Positions 8,755-15,595 are shown, counted from the stretch's first letter. The stretch is 64,000 nt of DNA from CAYXZQ01 sp963717515 (GCA_963717515.1 OY970338.1:310001-374000), one strand, 5' to 3'. Made by a program: numbers and translations. The notes: generated by a model not told the origin, from the sequence alone.

Positions 8755-9354
8755 ATGAAGCTTACCAGGAGAAAATTCATGCACGTAACAGGTGTTTCTG
8801 TAGCAGGCATCAGAATATTGGGACCTATGGCATTTGCAGACGAAAACAGCCTTGCCGACAGGGTGTTTGAGGCTGTCCTCAGGTCGCCTGTAAGCCACCA
8901 TGACATCGAAACTTTTAAAATCGATTATTCATACATTCCTGAAACCAATATTGGAAGACTGTACAAGCACAGGCTTATCAAATCAGACATACGAGAAACA
9001 CCAAGCACGCACAGGTACGAGATCCATGAGCTTGGATGTTTTGAAAATATGGTTTTTCCGCCCAGGATTCAAGACATCACAGACAGGGGAATGAACATCG
9101 TCCGCAGGACATATGGAGATGATTATAATATAAGCAAGATTTCTGTACAGATAAATTTTTCCAAATCCAGAGTCGTGCCATCCAGCGGCTTGACAAAAGG
9201 GCTTTATCACGACATCTCTGCGAGCGACCCATTGTGGGACCAGTCATGCACTGAGAAGGTTTATTGCCCGGGAATGGACAGGACCTACGGCCAGGTGTTC
9301 CAGGAAGTGATGGACAGCTCCCTCAGGGATATCTGCAGGACGCTCAAGTGCTGA
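8755..9354 (+). CDS. Tat-exported protein of unknown function
   Basis: 199 residues. The N-terminus TRRKFMHVTGVSVAGI carries a twin-arginine motif (Arg5-Arg6, Phe8-Met9) and a moderately hydrophobic core ending near MAFADE, so it should leave the cell folded through the Tat pathway. The mature part has no motif I recognise; it has Cys residues at the end (SCTEKVYCPG and the terminal KC) that could form disulfides. A TATA-like AATTTTATAAGC (about 8720-8730) is placed for a leaderless ATG at 8755. It faces the HExxH gene tail to tail. Confidence 0.7.
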   Translation: MKLTRRKFMHVTGVSVAGIRILGPMAFADENSLADRVFEAVLRSPVSHHDIETFKIDYSYIPETNIGRLYKHRLIKSDIRETPSTHRYEIHELGCFENMVFPPRIQDITDRGMNIVRRTYGDDYNISKISVQINFSKSRVVPSSGLTKGLYHDISASDPLWDQSCTEKVYCPGMDRTYGQVFQEVMDSSLRDICRTLKC

Positions 9355-9360
9355 GCATAT

Positions 9361-10644
9361 TCATCCCTTTCCCTGTTTCTCTTTTAGGTATGCCCCGTAT
9401 TCCCTCGTCAGGACTACGTACATCTTCTTTAAGGTATTGAGGTCTATGAACATCACTGGCTTCTTGAGATGGAGGGCATCGCATGCTTTCATGTACATCT
9501 CGATGAAATGCGTGTGCGATTTGACCCTTGCAAGCATCATATAGACAGACTTCATGGTATGAGCGTCGAGCTGCTCAAGCCTGACCTTCCTCTTTTTCAG
9601 GATATGGCCCTGCAGCTCACTTATATGTATGGTCTCATCAGGACTGAATAATCTCAGTACAGGATTGCCTGACCTCGTCCTCATCATCAAGGAAAGGCCG
9701 ATGATATAGCACATTATATAGCCTATCCTGTATTCGCCTGACCTTCCTGTGGGGCTGAACTCCTCATCATAGAGCCTCTCAGCCTCCTTGAAATCAGTGG
9801 TTAGCGAAATCTTTGCCAGGATACCCATCTCCTTTGTTATCTTGCCGAGGTCGAACTCGACATAGGGCATGTTCTGCCACTCATAGAAACAGGCGACTCC
9901 CTCCAGGTGCAGCAGGGTATAGACCTCGAACAGGACAGAGATATTCCTCAGGTCATGGAACTCGCCCTCGTCATACCTGTTCTTCAGCCTCGCCTTCATG
10001 AAATAATGCCAGTCCCATGCCTTCTTCATCTGCTGGATATAATGGACGAGCTCATGGCCAACAAGCTTGATGACATGGGAGGAGTCGATTTTCCTGGAAT
10101 ATATCCACGGAGCGTATATCCTCCCGACAAGGTATGCGCCGCTTACCTCCAGGGTCACGACATTGTTGAATGACCTCTTTTCATGCTGGTATGCGAGATA
10201 GCCTTTCTCCATGCTATCGATGACATCAAAGAATATCAAGAAGCGGGTCTTATCCTTTATCAGGTCGGACATTGCCCCATGCCTTATCAGATAGGACATT
10301 GTCTTTGCAAGGAAATCAAGCGAGATTTTCCTGAAATCGTTGTAATCAATCCTGGGTGCAAAACCCTTATTCAGCTGGAAGGCGATGTCCTTGTCCTGGA
10401 GGACCTCTGTACCCCTGTTCTCCTCAGCTCTCTTGAGTAGCTCTTTCGGGATGGGTGAAGCAGCCTTGTAACCCTTATCATCCTTGTCATAGGAGAACCT
10501 GTAGTTCCTCAGGTTGACATTCCTCATAATTTCCATGTCCTCGAGAAAGAGCTTTTCAGGGTATTTATGGGAGACAAGTCGGATTTCGACATCTGTACTG
10601 CCTATCCTTTCAGAGACCTTAACGGGTTTTCCGATGCCAAACAT
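9361..10644 (-). CDS. HExxH putative zinc metallopeptidase
   Basis: 427 residues, no signal peptide or membrane helix, so cytosolic. The gluzincin-type motif HELVH is at residues 197-201, and Glu240 (VLFEVY) and Glu248 (LHLEGVACFYEW) are candidate third zinc ligands 40-50 residues later. No known peptidase family was recognised from the flanking sequence. It is transcribed divergently from the his leader region; its own TATA (GATTTATATACC, about 10661-10675) is about 24 bases from the ATG. Could also be a non-peptidase metal protein. Confidence 0.7.
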   Translation of the reverse strand: MFGIGKPVKVSERIGSTDVEIRLVSHKYPEKLFLEDMEIMRNVNLRNYRFSYDKDDKGYKAASPIPKELLKRAEENRGTEVLQDKDIAFQLNKGFAPRIDYNDFRKISLDFLAKTMSYLIRHGAMSDLIKDKTRFLIFFDVIDSMEKGYLAYQHEKRSFNNVVTLEVSGAYLVGRIYAPWIYSRKIDSSHVIKLVGHELVHYIQQMKKAWDWHYFMKARLKNRYDEGEFHDLRNISVLFEVYTLLHLEGVACFYEWQNMPYVEFDLGKITKEMGILAKISLTTDFKEAERLYDEEFSPTGRSGEYRIGYIMCYIIGLSLMMRTRSGNPVLRLFSPDETIHISELQGHILKKRKVRLEQLDAHTMKSVYMMLARVKSHTHFIEMYMKACDALHLKKPVMFIDLNTLKKMYVVLTREYGAYLKEKQGKG

Positions 10645-10725
10645 TGCGTGGATTCCTGTGATTCCTGGTATATAAATCTTTTCAATCCGCTGATTTCATC
10701 CATAAATAAAGCCGCTCCATGCATA

Positions 10726-10738
10726 AAATTTAAATACC
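10726..10738 (+). promoter_or_regulatory. TATA box before the HHH leader ORF
   Basis: AAATTTAAATACC lies about 27 bases before the ATG at 10759, the spacing seen at other leaderless genes in this window. Confidence 0.5.
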
Positions 10739-10758
10739 AGCATTGCTTAACCAGTCAT

Positions 10759-10788
10759 ATGATATACGCAATGTATCATCATCATTGA
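10759..10788 (+). CDS. Candidate leader peptide MIYAMYHHH
   Basis: A nine-codon ORF encoding MIYAMYHHH, with three consecutive CAT His codons immediately before TGA. It starts where a transcript from the TATA box at 10726-10738 should start. Downstream on the same strand are tRNA-His and hisI. The form resembles the His-codon leader peptides of bacterial his attenuators, where stalled translation controls the downstream gene. The CAT run could be chance (a short ATC/CAT simple repeat), and nothing shows it is translated. Confidence 0.4.
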   Translation: MIYAMYHHH

Positions 10789-10800
10789 TTTCTTCCATCG

Positions 10801-10813
10801 ATATAATTTAAAA
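10801..10813 (+). promoter_or_regulatory. TATA box of tRNA-His
   Basis: ATATAATTTAAAA lies about 30 bases before the tRNA 5' end, consistent with an archaeal promoter for the tRNA, separate from the leader-ORF promoter. Confidence 0.6.
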
Positions 10814-10838
10814 TCCTATCATGAATCTAAAATTCTAT

Positions 10839-10909
10839 GCAGATGTGGTGTAAGGAGAACACATGGGCCTGTGAAGCCCGGACTTCAGGTGCAATTCCTG
10901 GCATCTGCT
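10839..10909 (+). tRNA. tRNA-His (GTG), atypical
   Basis: A full cloverleaf can be folded. Acceptor GCAGATG (10839-10845) pairs with CATCTGC (10902-10908); T8 is present; D stem GTGT/ACAC has a short loop with GG; anticodon stem TGGGC/GCCCG has loop CTGTGAA with anticodon GTG at 10871-10873; a 4-base variable region ends in T48; T stem TCAGG/CCTGG has loop TGCAATT. Invariant T33, A14, A21, A37, C56, A58 are kept. Oddities: loop position 55 is G, the base before G1 is T, and position 73 is T, so the usual His G-1:C73 pair is not encoded. No CCA is encoded. Either a true but diverged tRNA-His, or a tRNA-like element serving hisI. Confidence 0.75.
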
Positions 10910-11122
10910 TTGCCGTACAGGCGGAGGCAGCAAAAATGGAAAAGACAAAAAGGCAGAACAGGGAATCAAGCATGAACAAGGTGGCACAGGGTATTCATAG
11001 ATCTCATTCTCGACATCTGTAAAGGGTGTGAATTGAATCTGCAAGCAGGCAGATGTATCTCATCAGGACGGAAGCTCAGGACAATTATGATTGTTGATGA
11101 AATTAACACAAAGGTGATGTAA
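10909..11122 (+). promoter_or_regulatory. Structured spacer between tRNA-His and hisI
   Basis: No convincing gene in these 214 bases. The tRNA acceptor heptamer recurs: CATCTG within 11013-11020, ATCTGC at 11037-11042 and GCAGATG at 11049-11055. ATCTGC and GCAGAT (11049-11054) form a perfect 6-bp hairpin with loop AAGCAG; GCAGATG could instead pair with 11013-11019 or with the tRNA 3' acceptor at 10902-10908. A further hairpin ACAAT/ATTGT lies at about 11080-11094, and GGTGAT before hisI is its ribosome site. The mutually exclusive pairings suggest a switch but may be chance. Confidence 0.4.
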
Positions 11123-11491
11123 ATGGGAATAGATGAAAGACTTGATTTTGATAAGAGAGGAGGGCTTCTTCCCGTCGTAGTGCAGGATGCCGAGACAAAA
11201 GATGTGCTGATGCTCAAGTACGCGAACGAGCAGGCGCTTGAAAAGACTGTCGAGATTGGATATGCGACCTTCTGGTCGACTTCCAGGGATAAGCTGTGGA
11301 CCTACGGGGAGATCTCTGGCTCCAGGATGGAAGTCAGGGATATACTCGTGGACTGCGACCTGGACGCTCTCGTCTATGTAGTGGATAAGATGAGGGGAGC
11401 GTGCTGCCAAAAGGACGGCGACGGGAACTTCAGGGACTCCTGCTTCTACAGGAAGCTTGAGGGCAACAGAATTGTTTTCAGGGGGGGATGA
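11123..11491 (+). CDS. hisI: Phosphoribosyl-AMP cyclohydrolase HisI
   Basis: 122 residues, normal length for monofunctional HisI, which opens the purine ring of phosphoribosyl-AMP in histidine synthesis. Visible motifs: FWSTSRDKLWTYGEISG (substrate loop) at 50-66, the metal-binding DCDLD at 77-81, and the zinc cysteines in GACC (94-95) and SCFYR (107). The usual GACH has become GACC and the following loop is a few residues longer. No other his gene is in the window. The ribosome site GGTGAT is 4 bases from the ATG, so it is not leaderless and probably sits on a long leader or is co-transcribed with the tRNA. Confidence 0.92.
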   Translation: MGIDERLDFDKRGGLLPVVVQDAETKDVLMLKYANEQALEKTVEIGYATFWSTSRDKLWTYGEISGSRMEVRDILVDCDLDALVYVVDKMRGACCQKDGDGNFRDSCFYRKLEGNRIVFRGG

Positions 11492-11503
11492 CCCCCTTTT
11501 TTT
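11482..11503 (+). terminator. Terminator overlapping the hisI stop
   Basis: A GGGGG/CCCCC stem (within 11481-11487 and 11492-11496) with a short GATGA-type loop is followed by seven T. The TGA stop (11489-11491) lies in the loop. It has the form of an intrinsic terminator; archaea also end transcripts at the T run alone. Confidence 0.75.
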
Positions 11504-11591
11504 CATAAACTTTTTATATATTTGTTGGACCTACTTAAACATTAATTACTAGTTAAGAAATTTTATTAATTGTTTAATATTATCCTTTCAG

Positions 11592-12425
11592 ATGACTATA
11601 TATTTTGCATTTAGCGACGAATGTGGGGATTACAGGTCTGAAAGGTCAACATACTTTAATACTAGTCATCCTTTTTATATTAGGTCTTCATTATTAATGA
11701 AATCAAATGATTGGCTATCTCTGCAAAAGAAATTTCTAACTATTAAAGAAAAATATAACATTCCAATAGAAAAAGAAGTTAAGTGGTCATATTTATGGTC
11801 TCTATGGTATCACAAAGTAAAGAATAATGAAAAAATTGCTGAAAATAAACCATACTATTTCTTAAGGGAATTTGAGATTGAAACTCTTGCCAAATTTATC
11901 AAAGACTCACTCATGTTAGTGTCAGATATTGAAGCGAGCATTACAATTACTGTATTTCCAAATGAATCAAATATTGATTATCAAGAAAGAAATTTTCTAA
12001 AAATGCATATTCAAAATATTATGCAAAGGATTGAAATGGAGATACAATCATCGAATAACAATTTATGTGTCCTATTTGTGGATCCAATTAACCCAGATAA
12101 AGATAGACTTTTGAGAAATGCATATCATGACATCTTCATAGCAGGTGATTTCATAAAGGAGTACAAACACATAAAGGATAGCCTGAACATGGAATTTTCT
12201 CATCACAGTATTGGTATCCAATTAGCTGACTACATTGCTGGTGCTTTTACTGGATTCTTGAAAGATTATGATACTAGCAAGGATATTATTAAGTGCTGTA
12301 TTTTACCAAAACTTCGGAAAAATCCTGAAAATGGTCAAATAATAGGTTACGGAGTTATAGATGTACCCAATATCCCTGAATTCAGAAAATTCTTAGTTAA
12401 AAGACTTGAAAAGCTTGATTCCTAG
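11592..12425 (+). CDS. DUF3800 family protein
   Basis: 277 residues. DUF3800 hallmarks: the acidic N-terminal strand YFAFSDECGDY and the C-terminal HSIGIQLADYIAGAFTGF. The family has an RNase H-like fold with conserved acidic residues and is frequent in mobile and defence regions, but its function is not established. The gene is visibly more AT-rich than its neighbours and uses AT-ending codons, a sign of recent transfer. TATA-like AAATTTTATTAATT (about 11558-11571) fits a leaderless ATG at 11592. No partner gene is adjacent. Confidence 0.85.
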   Translation: MTIYFAFSDECGDYRSERSTYFNTSHPFYIRSSLLMKSNDWLSLQKKFLTIKEKYNIPIEKEVKWSYLWSLWYHKVKNNEKIAENKPYYFLREFEIETLAKFIKDSLMLVSDIEASITITVFPNESNIDYQERNFLKMHIQNIMQRIEMEIQSSNNNLCVLFVDPINPDKDRLLRNAYHDIFIAGDFIKEYKHIKDSLNMEFSHHSIGIQLADYIAGAFTGFLKDYDTSKDIIKCCILPKLRKNPENGQIIGYGVIDVPNIPEFRKFLVKRLEKLDS

Positions 12426-12443
12426 CTATCCATAACAGTAATC

Positions 12444-12453
12444 TTTATAAATA
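12444..12453 (+). promoter_or_regulatory. TATA box of the structured-leader transcript
   Basis: TTTATAAATA predicts transcription from about 12474, just before the first strand of the folded RNA at 12479. Confidence 0.6.
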
Positions 12454-12478
12454 TTAACAACATTGTACATACTGGATA

Positions 12479-12574
12479 GAAATATTCCTTGCAAACAGTG
12501 TTTGCGCGTGAAAAAGAGGTGTAAGAATTCATCAGAAGCACCTCTTTAAACGAGGATATTTCGAACGAATTCTT
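12479..12574 (+). ncRNA. Candidate structured RNA: three-way junction with pseudoknot
   Basis: Four helices can be drawn by hand. P1: GAAATATTCC (12479-12488) with GGATATTTC (12554-12562), 9 bp with one bulged T. P2: GCAAAC (12491-12496) with GTTTGC (12500-12505), loop AGT. P3: AAAGAGGTG (12513-12521) with CACCTCTTT (12539-12547), 9 bp perfect. Pseudoknot: AAGAATTC in the P3 loop (12523-12530) with GAATTCTT (12567-12574), though GAATTC is itself a palindrome. A further hairpin TTCTA/TAGAA (12581-12598) ends at the ribosome site of the next ORF. It could be a riboswitch, a ribozyme or an independent small RNA; I match it to no known class. Confidence 0.6.
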
Positions 12575-12608
12575 GAATGTTTCTATACTAACTTAGAAGG
12601 TGATTTAG

Positions 12609-12758
12609 GTGGGGTATGAAACCTTACTGTTAGCATCAGTAGCTGGAACGATTGTCCTAACGCTTTTTGCAGTTGGAATGGGACTTAATCCTTATGTTGC
12701 ATTTATCGTAAGTGTAGCTGCATTGTTCGGCACCATTAAGCTCATTATCAACTGGTGA
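12609..12758 (+). CDS. 49-residue membrane protein
   Basis: GTG start preceded by AGGTGAT (12599-12605), a strong match to the archaeal ribosome site. The product has two hydrophobic stretches (LLLASVAGTIVLTLFAVGMGL and VAFIVSVAALFGTIKLII) with a short NP turn, so it could cross the membrane twice. It is the first ORF after the structured RNA and is followed at 12767-12781 by a perfect hairpin (CTGATA/TATCAG). Function unknown; size and context would fit a small toxin-like or regulatory membrane peptide, but there is no direct evidence. Confidence 0.6.
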   Translation: MGYETLLLASVAGTIVLTLFAVGMGLNPYVAFIVSVAALFGTIKLIINW

Positions 12759-13009
12759 GCAAAATCCTGATATATTATCAGACAAATAATGTGTACATGA
12801 CTAAAATAGTTGTACAACCATCATTTTGATTATCATAGTAGTATTGTTAACAATATTTAAATACGAGTCAAAAGATTATAATTATATCTCTGTTTAACTG
12901 AGAAGACAGGGGCCCTGTAATGGAGATTGGAGAAGAGACCTTTAAAAACTTAACTAATGTTGTAGCAATCAGAAAGCTTTTTATATAACCTCGAAGTCTC
13001 ACTCAAAGC
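12759..13009. other. AT-rich intergenic region
   Basis: Contains the hairpin CTGATA/TATCAG (12767-12781), two TGTACA palindromes (about 12792 and 12811), the palindrome ACAGGGGCCCTGT (12906-12918), and a TATA-like CTTTTTATATAA (about 12977-12988) placed for leaderless expression of rpl21e. A 22-codon ORF at 12920-12988 overlaps that promoter and is not convincing. No RNA gene was recognised. Confidence 0.5.
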
Positions 13010-13300
13010 ATGGTGACAAGAATAGGCGGATTCCGCAGGAAAAGCAGGAACAAGCTCAGAAAACCCCTGAAAGACAAGGGAAAGATATCCCTGACAAGAT
13101 ATTTCCAGGAAGTGAATATAGGGGACAAAGTGTGCCTCAAGGCTGAGCCGGCATACCAGAATGGCATGTACAACCCTGTTTTCCATGGTAAGATTGGGAT
13201 AGTCTCTTCAAAGAAAGGCAGATGCTTTGAGATACTTATAAAAGACAGGGATAAGGAAAAGACCCTGATAGTCCATCCTGTGCATTTCAGGAAGGTGTAA
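13010..13300 (+). CDS. rpl21e: Ribosomal protein eL21
   Basis: 96 residues matching archaeal L21e: N-terminal VTRIGGFRRKSRNKLRKP, then KISLTRYFQEVNIGDKVCLKAEPAYQNGMYNPVFHGKIGIVSSKKG, ending in a short strand VHPVHFRKV. A large-subunit protein with an SH3-like barrel. It is one base upstream of rpo4, the classic archaeal rpl21e-rpo4 pair. Confidence 0.97.
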   Translation: MVTRIGGFRRKSRNKLRKPLKDKGKISLTRYFQEVNIGDKVCLKAEPAYQNGMYNPVFHGKIGIVSSKKGRCFEILIKDRDKEKTLIVHPVHFRKV

Positions 13301-13301
13301 A

Positions 13302-13676
13302 ATGTCTATAAAACCTGATATAATCGAGGAAAAGGAAATTCCCATGTTCGAGGTACGGGAAGAATTCGAAAAGATTAAGAAAAGAGAGAAGGAGCTCAAT
13401 TACAGGATACAGAAGACAGACGAGTACCTGAACACTTTCACTCTGCTCGGAACAAAAGAGTCAAAGGAGCTGGTCGATAATCTGAGGAAGCTTGAGATCC
13501 CGAGGCTTGCTGACAAGCATATATACAAGATTGTGGACATATTGCCAAGTACAGTTGAAGAGCTCAAAGTCGTCATGCAGGGATACCCATTGACGATAAA
13601 CAGTGACAACATGAAGAAGATTGCCAAGACAGTCAAGGATTCTGTACCCGAGCTCGAGAGAAAGCAGCAGGGCTGA
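13302..13676 (+). CDS. rpo4: RNA polymerase subunit Rpo4 (RpoF, Rpb4)
   Basis: 124 residues. The C-terminal HRDC-like part reads RLADKHIYKIVDILPSTVEELKVVMQGYPLTINSDNMKKIAKTV, typical for archaeal RpoF, which forms the polymerase stalk with Rpo7. The N-terminal half is helical and charged. It starts one base after the rpl21e stop, so the two are co-expressed. The DUF655 and ksgA genes that often follow in archaea are absent. Confidence 0.93.
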   Translation: MSIKPDIIEEKEIPMFEVREEFEKIKKREKELNYRIQKTDEYLNTFTLLGTKESKELVDNLRKLEIPRLADKHIYKIVDILPSTVEELKVVMQGYPLTINSDNMKKIAKTVKDSVPELERKQQG

Positions 13677-13708
13677 CAGGGATTTCTTAGCAGCTATTTT
13701 CAAAAGCT

Positions 13709-13889
13709 TTATATATATCCTTCACCACTACGGAATAACACAGCATTTTACGACTTTGGAGTTGTAATAGGATGATAGGGCGGTTTCCGGGCTTAGAAAT
13801 TTAATCAGAGGCTTAGAATACGTCTGATTCCAATAAAAACTAGCAAATAATGCTTAAGTGGGGAAATTGGATAAACGGAGGTTTGTAAA
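13709..13889 (+). promoter_or_regulatory. Promoter and hairpin-bearing leader of the Ig-domain surface gene
   Basis: CTTTATATATATCC (13709-13722) predicts a start near 13742, leaving a leader of about 150 bases. It holds two strong hairpins: TTACGACT/AGTTGTAA with loop TTGG (13748-13767, one G-T pair) and AATCAGA/TCTGATT with a 13-base loop (13803-13829). The motif GGCTTAGAA occurs twice (about 13790 and 13810). The ribosome site GGAGGT is about 7 bases before the ATG. Confidence 0.5.
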
Positions 13890-15533
13890 ATGGATTTTAA
13901 GATGAATAAGGCGGTATTTTTGCTAATCAGCATATTTCTAATCAGTATATTCACTGCAGCAGCAGAAATAAATGATATCACAGTAAAAGTGACACCTACA
14001 TTACCTGTCACCACAGACACGCTTGTTTGCTCATTCCAGATTACAGGAAATGAATCATTGTATAATGCGAATGTGACATGGCAGAAGGACGGCTCAGACC
14101 TGACGACTCAGGAAATCTCAGTAAATGATGGCCAGGAAAAGACCCTGACAATTGCAAGCACCCAGACAACAAAAGGGGATGATTTCCGATGCATTGTCTC
14201 GTCCGAGGGACAGACTCAATCATCGAATATCGCGTCCATCCAGAACAGTGCGCCGAAGATAACATCCTCTGCACTTAAAACAGCATCTGTGGACGAGACT
14301 TATACATACAATGTCAAGGCCTCTGACGCAGACGGTGATTCGCTGGTGTTTGCCCTTCTCCAGTCACCCGCAGGGATGAACATAAATGTCGCTTCAGGCG
14401 CAATCACATGGACACCGTCCGATAACCAATCAGGCAGGCAGACCGTATCAGTGCAGGTTAGTGACGGCCTTGATACAGCAACACAGGATTTCACAATCAG
14501 CATCTCAGAGAACAGGTTACAGATAAACGATGTCTCTGCTTCATGCAGCCCATCATGCAATGATGACGACCTGAGTGCATCAGGAGCAATGAGGGGCGAT
14601 GCAGGGAGAATCAGGGATGTAAAGCCAGGCGCAACTCTGACATTGAAGGTAAGGGTCGAGAACACATGGCCTGACAATACAGACAACCACGATATAGAGG
14701 ATGTGACACTGGACTGCACGCTCGATAGCATTGGGGATGATGACGAGATCGATGAAGACGTTGATTTCGGCAGGCTCAATCCTGGTGAGAGAAGCAGCAG
14801 GGAGAGTATGCAATTCGACATCTCAAAACAGGCAGATGACGGAGAGACCTACACAATCAGCTGCAACCTCCAGGGCGATGACCAGGGCGGGACCAATTAT
14901 GATATTGATTTTGATGTAGATGTAGAGACCCAGAAAGATAACCATGACGTAGAATTCACTAGGGCAGACCTCAACCCTTCAACAGTGAGCTGCAGCAGGA
15001 ACTTTGACCTAAGCTACGAGATCCAGAACCTCGGCGCAAGGGATGAGGATGATGTTCAGGTGACAATCAGGAACGATGCTCTGGACCTATTCAAGAATGA
15101 GCTTATCACTGACTTGCAGGAAGGCTCGTATGATGATGAGGATACATTGTGGAGCACAACGACATCTTTTTCGATTGGGAAAGATATCCAGGCAGGGACC
15201 TATCCTATCCGCATGGAGGTCTTTTTCAACAACGGTCATGACAGCAATGTGAACATCGTCAACCTTATCGTAACCGACTGTGTCACGACCCCGCCGCCCA
15301 CTCAACAGCAACAGCAGCAGACCCAACCCCAGAAACCGGTGGAGATAGAGGTTGTCCAGCAACCGACCCAGCCCCAGCAGGTCAATATCGCCCAGCCCAC
15401 GACCACAACAGTGAGCTACAACGCATTTGAGCAGTTCACAAATTCAATATGGTTTGTCGTGCTGCTTGCATTCGTGGTGCTTGTTCTGCTCGGACTGGTA
15501 GTGTGGATGGTTGTGTCGCTGGTCAGAAAATAA
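13890..15533 (+). CDS. Secreted, C-terminally anchored Ig-like surface protein
   Basis: 547 residues. Order: signal peptide (AVFLLISIFLISIFTAAAE), an Ig-like domain to about residue 110, a cadherin/He_PIG-type domain (KITSSALKTASVDETYTYNVKASDADGDSL to about 210), one or two CARDB/DUF11-like beta domains with acidic DD-rich loops that could bind calcium, a Pro/Gln-rich stalk (TPPPTQQQQQQTQPQ), and a C-terminal transmembrane helix with a short basic tail. It should stand on the cell surface with the stalk as spacer. ATG at 13890 has a GGAGGT ribosome site. Partner unknown; adhesion or cell-envelope role inferred from domains. Confidence 0.8.
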   Translation: MDFKMNKAVFLLISIFLISIFTAAAEINDITVKVTPTLPVTTDTLVCSFQITGNESLYNANVTWQKDGSDLTTQEISVNDGQEKTLTIASTQTTKGDDFRCIVSSEGQTQSSNIASIQNSAPKITSSALKTASVDETYTYNVKASDADGDSLVFALLQSPAGMNINVASGAITWTPSDNQSGRQTVSVQVSDGLDTATQDFTISISENRLQINDVSASCSPSCNDDDLSASGAMRGDAGRIRDVKPGATLTLKVRVENTWPDNTDNHDIEDVTLDCTLDSIGDDDEIDEDVDFGRLNPGERSSRESMQFDISKQADDGETYTISCNLQGDDQGGTNYDIDFDVDVETQKDNHDVEFTRADLNPSTVSCSRNFDLSYEIQNLGARDEDDVQVTIRNDALDLFKNELITDLQEGSYDDEDTLWSTTTSFSIGKDIQAGTYPIRMEVFFNNGHDSNVNIVNLIVTDCVTTPPPTQQQQQQTQPQKPVEIEVVQQPTQPQQVNIAQPTTTTVSYNAFEQFTNSIWFVVLLAFVVLVLLGLVVWMVVSLVRK

Positions 15534-15535
15534 GG

Positions 15536-15595
15536 GATTTCTTTTTTTTTATTATTCTTTATCTCATAATTTAAAAAAAAATAAAAAGAATTTGA
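15536..15595. terminator. Bidirectional T/A-run terminator
   Basis: A run of T at about 15541-15550 and runs of A at about 15573-15590 lie between two convergent genes, giving a poly-T tract downstream of each in its own direction. Confidence 0.55.

Noticed and set aside
10837..11022. 61-codon ORF beginning in the tRNA-His
   Set aside because: It reads through a well-folded tRNA and an unstructured, Lys/Arg-rich tail with no ribosome site; the tRNA explains the first part.
10839..11100. RNase P RNA or SRP RNA in the hisI leader
   Set aside because: Some words (GGCAGAACAGGG, CAGGACGGAAGC) recall conserved parts of these RNAs, but the order, length and the CR-I and SRP tetraloop surroundings do not fit.
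12479..12574. Hammerhead or twister self-cleaving ribozyme
   Set aside because: The three-way junction invites it, but the hammerhead core CUGANGA and GAAA are not in the right junction strands and no twister consensus is visible.
12920..12988. 22-codon ORF before rpl21e
   Set aside because: Its second half overlaps the TATA box needed for rpl21e, and it has no sequence feature of a protein.
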